Source: Numida meleagris
Taxonomy: Eukaryota > Chordata > Aves > Galliformes > Numididae
DNA: 64,000 bases
Reading direction: 5' to 3'
Assembly (NCBI RefSeq): GCF_002078875.1
Contig: NC_034412.1
Coordinates: 6,829,759-6,893,758, forward strand
Shown here: positions 49,301 to 62,500 of the stretch, piece by piece
How the letters are laid out: the number at the start of each line of letters is the position of its first letter
Position numbering within the stretch: the first letter of the stretch is position 1
Program-made: the position numbers and the translations under genes
The notes under the pieces: model-generated
Database searches by the model: none
Told to the model about the DNA's origin: nothing
The model's input: the letters and a program-made list of their open reading frames with translations, nothing else

Positions 49301-52300
49301 TGGATTTGAACAAACACAGCATGGCAGCGTGATATGTCTTGATTAAGGCTTATTTGGATAGCTTTGTTTTGAGTAAATAAAGCTGCAAGGGAAAGGTACG
49401 GGTACATAATGCTGTCAGTGACTTATGAAGTATCAACTTCTTTGAGGCTGGATAAATAAAGTACTTGGGAGAGAAAAAATATTTCATCAAAATATTAGAA
49501 ATTCAAGGCAAGGAGCTGTTTTAGCTGACAACATCCAGGCAGAGATTCATTGCCCTACCTCAGGTCTGCTGAGACTGTTCTAAATAGAAAAGTGGGCTTT
49601 GCTTCATAAGCAAGTTGATTCAGCTACTTAGTCCCTATAGAGCGATTTGTTGACTTTTCCTTGTCTTCAATCCTAATCTAACATTAAAAAATATGATAGA
49701 TGTATTTAGCTTTGAATTAATGACATTGAGTAGTTTCTGTAAAATAAATTAACTATCATAAAGTCCAAAATATATAAGTTTCTGTAACTTAGTGTTTCCT
49801 GACTGACTAGTTCAGGTCAGTGTCCAAACACTCAGTAATGTGTCTCGCAGATAAGGTCCCCACATTTCTGTTCCATTTTTACAGAGTATGAATCAGTACA
49901 GTCCATTTCTGTATTTGTTACACAGAAATTACTGTCATACACCTTAATAGATTGGAGAAAGGGAATTAATATAATAAATTAACATTTTCATGGAATGAAC
50001 AGGACAGAAATGCATCCAGTGAAGGTAATTGCAAAGTGCGGAGTAGTTTGGTAGTATTGCCTTGCTTACCGTAAACAAGAAACATTTTGGGGTGGTGGCA
50101 TTGTATATTGTATTTTTCCTTTCCACTTAACATGGAAATAAGAGGTTGTTAGTGGAATCAAGACACTTGCTGTTCTAACCTGTGTTTTTTGTCATACTTA
50201 TGAGAAACAATACCATCTTTTCCTTTCAGCTTTCCTTTGGTCTTGACTTTTAACATTCCTTCAATGAAAGAACTGTCTCCAACTATAGTCTCTTTAGTGT
50301 TCGTTAACTATTGATTATCCTTCTTCCCAAATCAGGACATATGCTAACCTATTTCTTTTAATGATGAGTTTGGACTCTTATTTTTTTTTCCTCCATTCTG
50401 ACTGTCGGCGGAAATGGTTCTTACATTTCTTTTTCCACCTGGCGAATAACTTCAGTTCCTTTCCATGGATAAGGAAAAGAGGAGTTTTTTTGATCTGTAG
50501 TCTTGTCCAAATTTTTCCTGGTGGGGAATTATTTAAGCCTTAGAGACTGTCACCGCCTCTTTTGTTAATTAAACTATAAAAACTTCTCTGATTGCGGGGA
50601 ATTGTTTGATAAAATTCTAAAAACAAGTGCATGATTAAACTGTATAGAAGGAGGTAGACTATATTCTTTGGTTACTATAATATACAGAAATGCACAGTCC
50701 TGGCAGATACATGCAAATAGATTTTAAGTTCATCCAGCAAAACAGCCTTCCTGTTTCTTGACCTATCCATTTTCTAAAAGTTAGTCATAATTTCCTTCAA
50801 CAAGACTAGAGGTGAAAATCTGGTTCATCCAAAGGCAATGGAAACTTTTACACTGTAAGATCATTTTGTGGCATATATAGCAAGAGTGCTGCTGCCTGGA
50901 GGGTTGTTCCTCCAGCTCTTCCAGCTGCCACTTTTGTCCACTGCAAGTGAACTGAAATACTCTGTTGGGAGCAAGAAGGTAGAGATTTCCCATGACTTTA
51001 AGTCTTTAACATTAAACTAGATGCTTTTTCAGTGTATGCTGTTCTTATTCAAAGTGACATCTTGAAGATTGAGTAAGTAGGTGAAGTTCATCAACCTGTA
51101 TTATGTTACAGGTCAAAAAGATGAAAATAAATTGAACCATCCAGTCTTAAAATCTTCGCATGGATTAGTTTTACTATTAATTGTGCAACTCATCATATTT
51201 CTATTTGTAATTTGTAGCTTAATTCCCATTCATGAATTTGACATTGGTTCAAGTTTCATCATTCAATGACAGCTTCTGCCTACTTTAGTCTGTAGTTGCT
51301 CACAGAACACTTGTCTTCCAGTGAAAACTTAACCCATTTAAAACTTCTCGATGATAAACATCATTTTTTCATGCTACCACAAGACTGAGTTTTTTCCTTA
51401 TTTCTCTTGTAGTAGTTGTTAAATTGTTAAATGTTAAATAAGTCAGAATTTATTCTGCGGGTCTTTTGTGTTTGGTACTCTCCCCCATGGGAAAAAACAT
51501 GTGGAAACTCAGCAAACCAAATACCTTGCTTGAAGCAGTACAATAACTTTCAGTAAAAATGTTCTAGACAAGAAACCACAAGAAATAAAGAGGAAGTGGT
51601 GACCAAGGGCTGCTTCGTGGCACACTTACTCCAAGAAAAATCCTCCTCCTTTAGTAGCACCACGAGCTCCAGCAGTATTACTCTTAGAAAAAAGTCATAT
51701 TTCATTCTTACAAGTTCTCAGAATCTGATTCGACAGAAATAAAGTTTATAAGACAGCCATGAAATGTTTTGCCGTGGCTGCCCCTCTGCACATTCATAAT
51801 ACATCTGAAATACATTTTTAAAATATTTGTATCTATTCTTGGATATGAGATTTTCATACCAAATCCACACAACATTCTGCATCTCTGATGTTTTGTGCAG
51901 TTTTGTTTCCACCACTCCCCGACTCTTATTGTCTGTGTATGAATTCTTTATGTAGAAGCAAGCGCAGATGTGGTCAAGAGATTAATACATTGCAGGGAGG
52001 GAGGGAAGGGCTCCCAAAAGGTTTTGAGCCTCCCAAAGGACTTCATAGCAGCCATGATACCTGCGTTCCTTTTAGATGGTTATATCTGCCAGTAGACTTG
52101 CATGCTTGAATTAGTAGATAAGCAATTTACATTTCACTAGTTTGCTCTCAAAGCCTCACTGTTCTGAAGCAATCTCTCTCGGTGATGTAGCAGAAGATCA
52201 GGATTTCACTCAAGGATTTCCAACCTCTGAATGTCGGGAACTGTTCTTCTTTTGCAAAGGTGGGAAATCAATCTGATTTCTGTATGTTATATATTTTATG

Positions 52301-54339
52301 CAAGCTGGCTGTCTGCATTTAGTCTCTTTATCACAAAATACAAAATCCTTTTAACATTTTTCCCCCCAAACTTACCTTGCAATATCTTGGTAGCATGATA
52401 TTAGCTTGCACTGGCCTTTCTTCCCTGGAGCCTGACATCGGAGTCCAAATGAGGTCATTAATCTAAAAAAGGTAGTGGTCTCATCCTAGTCTTTGTTATG
52501 GATGTCTGCAAGTTCACATCGCAGAAACAGTACCTTGCTCAGTCCAGTTCCAGTGTGCTCTGCAGCCTCTGCTCGAGAGAAAGGCTCAGGGCTTCAGAAG
52601 CGTATTGCTAATGGTGAGGACTGTACGGCTCGAGCAGTGCTGTGTCAGGATCAGGAAGCTTTTACTGTGCCTGGGTTCCTGTCAGTGCTACTAATTCAAT
52701 CACTTACACATGCAATAAATTCACATGAAAAATTAACAAATACCTAGCCAGCAGTGCCCTCTGTTCTTTCTCTTTTTCCTAAAAATCTATGCAACTTTCT
52801 CTTAAAATGATTGGGTTTAATGGTTTCTGGATGTTTTCAGCACATTTTATATTTCAGCACTTGGTGAAAAAGAATTCTTTCTTCTGTTGCCAAATAGCTT
52901 CTCAATATTAATCCATGGTATATATTATTTAGTTGATACTTTTAGTATCTTGCATCAGCTTCTCTTCTAATTACGTCTGTGTCATCCCTTAAACTAAAAG
53001 GGTCTCTGTAGATATCTGAGGGGTATAGCTCAGCAACTGGCAGCGATCTGTTCCTTTCATCTTAAGATCTCTGTGTGATATTATTCCATTTAAATTTCTA
53101 AGATCCACTACAGACAAATTTTTAGTGTGATCATCAGTGGTAATAGCTCTAAATGTATTGTGGTATATGGGGAGAATAGGACTCCTTCCTCTTTGTAAGC
53201 AGAGATCCTAAACAAGGGAATTGAGATCTGAGTATCTTTCCTTTCAACTTTTCTGAGAGGTTGGTGATCCCTAGAGAGCTGGTCTGGGATTTTACAAGCA
53301 ATAGCCTACAGCCCACATAGTCCAATCACAAAGAAGTTCATTCAAAACTGAGAACTATTTAAAGTAAAAGCTATAGCTCTTAATTGTAGGTTTTATTGGG
53401 ACTGTGGTTCCTAGCATAGCTTAAGAAATGAGGGTGGAAGTGAATGCGTGTATTCTCCCTTCTCTGCCTAAGGGGTCAGACTGGTATTTGTACTGGTTAT
53501 GGAGTTGTGGTGTCTCTTTCTGCAGAGACAGACTGTTAAAGCAGTTGGTAACAAAATGATATTTTAGACACCTTGTCCACTCTCCTTCTTCTGTAGAAGT
53601 GCTCTAATGGCTGCAGCTTCTGTCTAACACTGTCCTACCTGGTTGGCACGCTCTCACGGCTCCTTTTTGACTCTGCTACAGTGAAACGCCTGTTAACTAC
53701 TCAGGAAGCCTTTCGCGCTCAGAGTGGCTTCTTGCCCTTTTCTCAGAATTAGTCATACTGGATCTGCTGTGTTCGATAAACTCCTTCGCTTCATACCTTT
53801 TGACAATGCTGTACCTTGAAAAGCTGCTTTGAAAATGTATCAGTACAAGACTTCCTGACCAAAGCAAGCAATGCTGTCTTATTCCTGAAGGTTGTTATCA
53901 CTTGCTAGTGTGCCCCTGCGAAGCAAACTAATTTGTGCAAATCAAGACTGGACTCGCAGTGTTATCCTGTTAATAGTAATTCTATTATTATCTTTTATTA
54001 CAGATTTTGAGTGTACAACATTTATGAAGTAATGCATTGAATGGATTGTGTTACAATTGATTAGTCAGATGTAACTGGAATTAGACTGGGGCACAGTGAT
54101 ACAAGGCAATTTGTTCTACTATCACAGGGGGTTCCCGATTCACTACACTTCATGTTCAATAAACTCCTCTCATAAAACTCTGACTCCTGACTCCAGGGCT
54201 GTGCCTTGATGACTGGTGTAGAATGAGGCTTCTCCTCCTCACCCAAGAATCAGGGTCTGCTTCTGCTGAAGTTAGAGAACTATTTCAGAAAACAAGGAGA
54301 ATATTGTTGGGTTATTGAGTTTGTCTTCTGCTGTCACAG
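46323..54339 (-). other. PEX5L: PEX5L upstream intron segment, few repeats
   Basis: AT-rich sequence with one readable MIR fragment (47108-47212). Overlapping open frames on both strands at 49054-49407 (117 and 61 codons) mark a slightly GC-richer patch without recognisable domains. Nothing else could be assigned. Confidence 0.55.
47108..47212 (-). mobile_element. MIR SINE fragment
   Basis: CTCTGTAAGGTAGGTTGT (47126-47143), then TTATTTTTCTAAAGAGAGAAACTGAG, CCATAGAGAACCTCAG and TTCATAGCC follow the reverse-complement MIR order 'accctatgaggtaggtac', 'ccattttacagatgagaaactgag', 'gcacagagaggtta', 'cacagct'. Spacing is preserved over about 90 bp. Confidence 0.65.
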
Positions 54340-56160
54340 GCAGCATGTCATAAAAAGTCTTTCACAAATTGATTGTTTGATCTTTAAAGTAATTGGGTTT
54401 TCTGCCTCTGCTATTCCAGTTGGAAGGCTATTGGAAATCTTGATTGGTCTAATGATCAGAAACCTTCTTCTAATTTCCAGCCTAAATTTATTCACGGGCG
54501 GTTAATATCCATTTGTTCTTCTGCCAGTTTTGTCCTTAGCTAATTTAGGTTTTCTGTGTCTGGTGTTTATCTCCCTGATGCATTTACATGCTGTGATTAT
54601 GCTCCTGCTGAGCCATCGTTTTGCTCAACAAAATATGCCAAAATCTTTTGGTGTCTTCTCATAAGACTCCCTTCACCTTGATCATTCTTCTTTGGACATG
54701 TTTCTCTGCCTCTCTTCTTGGCCAGAGCTTTACTCAGTTGAAAATTTGCTAGTGGCATTATAAGTTGGCACTGACATTTTCCTGACTCTTCTAGAACAAC
54801 TTTTCTTAAACTAGAACAGTAACCACCTTTTTTATGGCTATACTGAGGGCATATAGTCCTCCTGTATGTGCAAGTCTGTCCTAATATTTTCCAAATGGTA
54901 TTTTACAGCTTAGAGTAGAAGTTTTTTGTTACTGATGATTAACTGCATATTGTGCTGTTAAATTTCACTGCGCTTGTATTGTTCCAACTTGAAGTTCATG
55001 CTTCCCTCTGCATAGTGACCCGATACTCACCAGTACTGATGATGTTTCCCAGTAATCAACAGATGTAGTTGACATCTTTCTGTTTCTAGTATGCTTATGG
55101 ATGAACATGTAAGACATCAGTTCTAAAACTCATCCACAAAGATCTTTGCTAATAAACTTTCTTCAGTCTGACACTCTTTCCTTTAGTGCTATATTTTTTA
55201 TTTTCCCATGAACGGTTTCTTGCCTTCTCTATGTTTTCTCCACTATTTCTCATTTTCTCCAGCTTCACTAATAATTGATTTTGAGGCACCATAACAAACG
55301 CTTACCAAAGACCATGGAAATCAGTCAGTCCTGTTTCCTTTGCCTAGAAACCCAATTATGATTCACAAAAAGTTGTCAAGTCAGTCTGATGTTACCTTCT
55401 CTTGATAAATTCAAATGGCATCTTTTCCATTTTTCTGTGTACTTTTAAAAATCTGTACCTAACATGTTGCAGATTACTGATTGCTCTATAGGTATCTGGG
55501 CTGTTAGTTGCCTTGTTACTTTTCTCATCATATTTTAAATCTTGACAAATTTTCTATCATCCTTTTATGTGGGGCCACATCAGGATTCATATCTATACTA
55601 TTAAATATTTGCTACCAAATCTTCATTTCCTTATACCAGTTCCATCAGAAGTTTGGGACAGAGATTGTATCGTGTACTTCTGCTAGAGCTTTTGCTTCAC
55701 ACATTGCCAGCAGCTTCAGGATTCATGACCTCATAACCATTTTGGTTTTGGACCTCTAATTAGATTATCCATAATATAGATACCATTTTGAGTATGGTTT
55801 TTTTTTTCCCTTAATCATGTAACTGAAAACCTTTCAGCTGTTGTTTTAATAAACTTCCAAGGCCTACCTAAGCTTTAATTTAGGCTGCTTATACTTCTTG
55901 CATCTGTCTTTGACGAGGAGTTTATTGCCATTCCATGTGTGTTTTTTGCTAAATCTTAACCTTTTAACAATTGTCATTCTTATTTTGTCAGAGCTTTTTT
56001 TCATGATTTTTTTTTTCTGTCTTTTTTACTGCTTTATTACTGCTGGTTGTTCCTCCTTGTATTTCTTTCTAAAAGCTTTCTTAAATTGGTCCCAGTTCCT
56101 GGAAAGACTGTTGGATGACAGACAGCTAAAGATTTCAGATCTCATCTACATCTGAACCCT
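54340..56160 (-). mobile_element. Decayed CR1/L3-type LINE, antisense
   Basis: The plus strand reads like the antisense of the long amniote CR1 consensus well known from turtles and crocodilians. Recognised blocks in order: CTTCTTCTAATTTCCAGCC and TTATTCACGGGCGGTTAATA near 54470-54510; GGTGTTTATCTCCCTGATGCA at 54563-54583; AGCCATCGTTTTGCTCAACA; TCTTCTCATAAGACTC; a 'cttgataaattcatgctg' block near 55400; an 'attactgattgctctgtaggt' block near 55475; and a 'gccagagtttatgctcc' block near 55988. No frame is intact. The ends are approximate and the part beyond 55760 is the least certain. It is far older than the four short CR1 copies. Confidence 0.7.
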
Positions 56161-57744
56161 GTAACTGAAAAATTATCTTCTCTGCTAAACTTCAGTGAAT
56201 GACAGCATAAATACCTTGTCAATTTAGCGAGACATGTGTTAAGCTACACTTTATTATTTCATTAATTTTATCTATGAAAATATTGTGCAGTGCCTTAGAG
56301 AAGGCTAAGACCATCCTCCCACCTTACATAAATAATATTAATCTGTTATTCTGTGTAAAATAACCAGGACTGTTTTTTTCAAAACTTCTTCTTAGAGAAT
56401 ATGCTCCTGATTTTAAAAAGCTCTGTCAGATAACGATCACATTAAAATGTGAGGTTTTCTTTCAATTTTACATAATATGCTCAGAGATCTTCCTTTTATT
56501 ATAATTTTTGCTTATTCCTAGATTTATGTTAACAAACTTGACACTAATAAATTCAATGAACTTTAATATTCAGTGTTACGTCTTGAGAAACAGATCTCTA
56601 TAGTCTTAGGCTTAAACAGGCAGGCATTATCCCTCAGTTGACTTTAGAGGAAATCCTGAACTTTTTTCTTGAAACAAGTACCAGTTGCATTAGAAACTGC
56701 AATTAGTAACAGCTTTTCTGTCCCTGTTCAGAACATGTTGTAGCCTCTACTTCGTACAGTAGCTTTGGGACATGACTGGTGACATTAGGAATACAGGTGG
56801 TATGTGAAAAAGGCTTGCCAAACCGAGTATTTCTTATTTACTTAGGTATAATTTCCACTTCTACTCACATACGTAAATAAAGATACAGCTGGCTCTGATG
56901 TTGATCACACCTAATCACCGTGCATTGCACTTCAGTTAAACTATAGCATGAGCGCTAAGGTGAATTTTAGTTTTGGTTTAGCTTTGGAAAATCAGTCTGA
57001 AAGCCAAATGACCAATCTATGGGAAAACAAGAAAAAAAAAATGTGGCTGATCCTAAAATACATGTGTATCAAAAACATTCTGAAGCTGTTGTTTCTAAAT
57101 GTCAGTGGATAAGGTTATTAGGATTTCTTTTGAGTATCCCATAACAGCAGATGAAGTCTTAATGTAATCAGGAAAGATTGTTTGTCAGAATTCATTGCAC
57201 AGAGCTTTTTTCTTATCACATATGCATCTGCAATTATACTGACAGATTCTATTATTTTCCATGCTGATTTAAAAATTCTGTCCAAAGACATTTGAATTCA
57301 TGTATCCATATTAGGAAGAGGCCTTTTAAGGGAATGATATGAAGTTACAGTGGCAAGAGGCAAAAATAAAATTGAGAAAGCCTTTGAACCTGGGAAGGAT
57401 AGGATGACCAAAGAGGATGAAGTGAGAGAAGTAAATGCTGGCACATCTGCCTAAGCGTCTTGATGACAGGCCATGGAGAGGTGGAGGAAGGAAACCTTGG
57501 GCTCATGTCAGTTATGCCAACCCAACAGAAATTTAATCAAAACTGTTAGGGAGGAACTGCGGTAATACAGAGATGTTGACTGAGTGTGGAATATTTTGAA
57601 AAATTGTATTTAGGGGCTAATGTTAAACTTTGATTTGTGTTTTCTATTCATGGGGCAAGATAGTGTGACTGGGCTCCTTTTTTTTCCATCCAGCATAATA
57701 CGTGTCAAATCTTAATGTTGTAATTTTTTTCTTAGTTTCTTTAT

Positions 57745-57765
57745 ACACACACACAAAAAAAAAAA
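57745..57765. repeat. (CA)n followed by poly-A
   Basis: Five CA units run into eleven A on the plus strand. Confidence 0.8.
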
Positions 57766-58984
57766 CCATTGGAAGTAAAACTCATGTACCAGTGACTCAA
57801 AGTTTCAAAAGCCTGAGAAGAAAGCAGTGGAATATTACTGTGCTCATAATCATCTTAAGCTGCAAGAAGAATTTGCTGAATATAGTCTTTATGATCCTTA
57901 GGCATTTTATTAGTAATGATACTGGACATTGATGAAAATGCATAACTACAGAAAGTCACCTCCTACTTTACATGTTATGACGTGATTTGGAAGACAGCTA
58001 CTTCTGGCTGTTTTGTAGTATCAGCTATTTCTGAAATAGATTGTGCAAACTTTATGGTACAAACAACTAGTAGATAGTCCCTGTGCTGGATACGTAAGAA
58101 AAAACAGCTTGTCAGATTCATTCTAAATAATTTCCCAGTGTTTTTACCATTTTTATTTCTAACTATTGCAAAAAGGGTAGCAAATTATGGTAGTCAGATG
58201 GTTTCAAACAGAGCTGCTTTAGACATGAAAACCTTTCTTTAAAGTTTCTGCAGGCTCAGCTTACTTAGAAACTAGATCTTTTTAGAAAATACAAATTATT
58301 TTCCAATTATGAATATTTGAATCAGCATTTCCTAAAGTGTACTGTAAATTTCTGTATATAGTTCCCTTGTCTTTCCCATGCTTTCATGCACCTTGTCCCA
58401 TGTGGGTGTTTCACTCTGATCTAACTTGTGAGCTTTTAGTCAAACTTTTTGCCTTCTTCCCTTGCACAGCATCTACATGCTTCCATTCTCAGACTGCTGG
58501 CTTGCCTTTTCTTTCTCTCTCTCTCCCTGCTCTACTAACAGTGGGCCCCATTAAACTAATTAGCCTTCAAATATGTGTAAGCTTATGCTTTCAAACAAAT
58601 ATAAGGCGAAGTAATCAAAATAGACTCTCTAAAATAGACAGCATATACAGAGCAAATATATTTACCACCACACATGCTAACACAAACCTTGGACAGGCTG
58701 ATTCTCAGTTGCCTAACAGCAATCGGCATTGATTTATGAATTTTTGATATCAACGTAGATAGCAATATTTGTGCATATACATTAAAACTGCATTAATAGA
58801 TTGTGGTTTAATTTTTAGAAACCTAAAGCTTCATTGTAAAAATGTGAAGTGTTTGAGTAATTTTGCCCGAACTCTTCCAGTAAAATCAGTGTAAGTCTTC
58901 ATGCAGGGGAGTGTTTTTCTACTGATGATCAAACCTTGGCTTTAATAGTTCTGCCGGTGCGTTTTAGGACATTTGAAATGATTT

Positions 58985-59005
58985 TAAATAAATAAATAAG
59001 TAAAT
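58985..59005. repeat. (TAAA)n short tandem repeat
   Basis: About five TAAA units, the last interrupted by G. Confidence 0.85.
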
Positions 59006-59282
59006 GATAATCACTATTCAAGCCTAACGTACATACGAAGTAATGGGGCAAAATGGCTACATGGAAGGTGACTCAGCTTGGCAAAGGTAGATCTTGGAGG
59101 CAGAGGTAAAATCTGGGTTTCCGTATGCCTTGTTTAAAGAGCTAGCCTCTGCATCATGCGATTATGAATCGTGAAAATAGTGGTAGGTCTTAAATAATAT
59201 GGATATTAGAAAAGCAAACAGTGCCTCTTCTGTGAAAGCTATATACTGGAAATAGAATATAATTTATGTAAGAATGTGAGAT

Positions 59283-59540
59283 CCAAAGGAACAGCATGGA
59301 GCTGTCTCAGAGGAAGGTCTGGCTGAGTGTTAGGAAAAGGTTCTTCATCAGAGGGTGGTGGGCATGGAACAGGCCCCCAGGTATGTGGTCACAGCACCGA
59401 GCCTGCCGGAGCTCAAGGAGCAATTTGACGCAGGCTCTCACATGCAGAGTTTGGATCTTGGGTGGTCCTCTGTGGAACCAGATGGACTTGATGATCCCTC
59501 AATGAGAGTCCCTTACAATTTAGGATTTTCTGTGATTCCA
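59283..59540 (+). mobile_element. CR1 LINE 3' end
   Basis: TTAGGAAAAGGTTCTTCATC, AGAGGGTGGTGGGCA, GTGGTCACAGCACCGAGCC, TCAAGGAGCAATTTGACGC, GATGGACTTGATGATCC and TTCTGTGATTCC match a CR1 subfamily 3' end in order over about 255 bp. This is the longest of the short CR1 copies and belongs to a different subfamily from the one at 5799. The 69- and 74-codon open frames overlapping it are repeat-derived, not genes. Confidence 0.92.
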
Positions 59541-62500
59541 AGAGTTCCTCTTAATTCCCTTCCAGCAAAAATACACTGACATTCATGAGTTTTGGAGCCT
59601 TTTGTAAGCTTTTCTGCTGGGTTCTTGTAAGAGTGCCTAGCAGCTTCAAGGAATGCTTTTCTATACCAGTATTGCAAATACTCTGCATTCATACAGTTTC
59701 AGTATGACTCTTAGCCAAAAGCAGTTTATCACCTACTTTCTTTGATCGAAGGTCTTTCAGTGAAAACTAGCTCATTATTTTTAGCTTGTTTCATTTATAA
59801 TCAATTCATAATCCACTCTTCAAAACTTGAAAAGCTACTAGTGAGTAATTGGAAAATATCAAAACAAAATGGAAAACATGCCACCATAAGCACTGCCATA
59901 GTATTGTAAGTACTTCTAGAAAACCTTTTAATAATGAAAAATCATCAGTTTATCATAATGGAATTTCAGTAAGGCTGGGAGTTATGATTCATCAGCATCG
60001 CTAGGGATCAGTTGGCATTCCAGCTCTGTGCTCAGACTTGTAGAATTTTGTAGCTTAAAGTTATTAAGTTTCTGTTGATCTTAACAGCTGAACAAAGATT
60101 CAATTTAGCATTGAATTCAATTCTACATTGTGCATATTTTTATGGGCTGCTTTATTCATGTACAAAGTGCACAGCTGAGCAATTCCATTTTTGTAACCAT
60201 AATTGATGAATAGCTTGAGTTTTACTTATTTTAAGTAACAGTGTAACCAATGCTGCTACAATATTTTTAATAGGTACCAAATAAGCAAAGATGGGACTTG
60301 CATCAGCAACTAATTCCCCAACAGTTCTGTTTCACTTTTCCCAGTGAGGAAACTGTGTCTTAAGTGTTGGGAAATCAGTGCAAAAATGTTTTTTATAACT
60401 TCTAAAATATTTATCAACACTTTTCGGGTCCAATAAAACATGCTGAGCCCGTGAGGTTTAATGTTGCAAGAATTTTCTTGCGTGCATAGTGATTCTTTCT
60501 GTAGACCAACTGCAGTCCTGTATCTTCGGGCTTGAAGAATGAGATTTTACTGAAATGTAAATGATCATTATGGATCACTTCATCTAAATGCGAAATGCCA
60601 ATGATAGAACATTAAGTATCTTTAACAGTACAGAATGCAACACAACAATTAAGGGCATGAAGTTGATTGCATATTCAATTAAAAGTTGAGGAGACTAACT
60701 GTCTGATCTGGAACTTGGCCAAGGCATCATCACTATGCGCCTGTTCTTGCGAAAACGTGCCAAAGGAACTCACTCTGATAGCCATGTGTGGTCAAGATTT
60801 CTGCTTTGTCTAAATAAAGCCATTTCCAAACATAACACATAAAATCCCATGCCAACATTTGGCAAAGCACCTCTTCTGTTCAAGCATTTGTGCTGGAGAA
60901 AGCTGACAATGTACAGCATCAAGGCAAAGAGGTTTGAAAGCATTTATTCTGAATTTCCTAAGAAGCTGAATGCTGCTGAAAATCCAATTCTATGATTGTC
61001 ATTTACTTTCCATCCATTTGTAGAGCTATCATAAAAGTCAATGGGAGGGATTGATACCAAGTGTAAAATATACTGTGAAAAATTTTAAATGTATTATTGT
61101 TGGTTGTTAAAATGATAGACGTTTTAGAGCAGTGGTTGTGGGATGAACTCAGCTCATGTTCTGCTTCCATCTGGCCTGCTACTGTTTCCTAGAAGAAGAT
61201 TGTAAACAGCACACGTTGTCCTACAGGAGAAGTACTCTCTCCTTCACCTGTTCAGCATTTGGACTTGTCTATCCGTGTAATCCCAAAACAGACAGAGAGC
61301 CCCTGGAATTGCTGAGGCCAGGACATGAAGTGTAATTCAGGTGTGAGCCTGTAGCCATCAGCCTTCGTCCTGTCAATATCTGACTTCCCTGAATTTGGTA
61401 GGGCTGCTTATGTAACCGAAGGGCTGCACAGCTAACCTCGGGTTCTCCTTCCCATGCAAAAGCCCTGCCATGAAGGCTCAGGCTTCAGCCATGTGGAACA
61501 AACAGTCTGGTAAACAGTACACCAAAACAAAATGGCTATGATAGAGAAATAGCTGTGAAGGAGCTTCCATGGCACCGGGCTTCTCTGCATCCTGTTTCCA
61601 TTGGAAGGCCGCTGCTTTTCTCCTGGTCTTTGATGTGAAAGCGTGTAGTGCAGAGGGAATACAGAAGCTAACCCTCTAATACGGTACCAGGGAATATCGA
61701 ATTGGTGGCTGAGCCTTCTTGTGAGATTATTGCTTTTTTTTTCCCTCTGTCTGGGATTTTAGCTTAGGACTAGTGTTTCTGTATTGTGAAGATCCATTTA
61801 TAAAACAGTAAGTGGGAAATGTAAGCCTAGGTCCTTGGAATAAGCCAAGTAACTTCCTGAGGTTCAGAAAAAACAACAACATACTGCAAACTAAAAATTA
61901 AGAAGAGATACGCTAATTGTGGCCTGATGCAGTAAAGTACTTTAAATGTCTTCACTTCAGGTGACTTGAGCAGTACACAAAGTATATTTCACCTGCACTT
62001 GCAGAATTCTCTGAACTCAGAAATTCTCCACTGAAGCTCATAATGCTTGATGCCTGTTTGAAGCAGGTAAATTCTCAGTCTGGGGAATTATTTTCATTAC
62101 CTTGTGAGAGTTGTTAATGTTTTCAATTTTCAGAAGTCTTGGAAGAATTAGCTGAGTTACAGCAGGTCATTAATAAAATATTGGCTTTGTAAACATCTTT
62201 TAAAGTAATTAGGCTGAGGAATAATTTCTGCAGATTTTACTTCTGAGACCAAAACACAAGGAATAAGGGAAATAATGACTGGCATTCTAAATCAGATCCT
62301 AAATTTGATCACTGTACATTCAGAAGAACTTTTGCCCTCAAGAGTGTGGGATCAGCCTTTACATATCAGCACGCTTTTCAGTGGGATACATAAAACTTGA
62401 TGCTTAGGTACTCAATTAGGATTTCACTCAAAAGCAGTGGAAGCTGTGAGTGCTCAGTGCCTTTAAAACCAAGATTATTGTTATTAACGAGTCCAGGTAT

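Larger units (their letters stand above)
56161..59282 (-). other. PEX5L: PEX5L upstream intron segment, no gene seen
   Basis: AT-rich. Holds an A/CA tract (57745-57765), a TC-rich patch near 58510-58527 and a TAAA repeat (58985-59005). A 131-codon plus-strand open frame at 58337-58732 is T- and C-rich at its start and shows no domain. Confidence 0.55.

Noticed and set aside
53016..53050. tRNA-Ala-like 5' half (GGGTATAGCTCAG)
   Set aside because: No B box, anticodon arm or matching acceptor stem follows.
54061..54246. AATAAA near 54160 beside a possible LTR-like end
   Set aside because: No paired LTR, primer-binding site or polypurine tract; no retroviral coding similarity anywhere in the window.
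58337..58732. 131-codon plus-strand open frame
   Set aside because: Low-complexity T- and C-rich start, no domain, no splice or start context of note.
62065..62120. Possible sense MIR fragment (GGGGAATTATTTTCATTACCTTGTGAG)
   Set aside because: Only partial block agreement without the diagnostic ctcagtttcc segment in good form.
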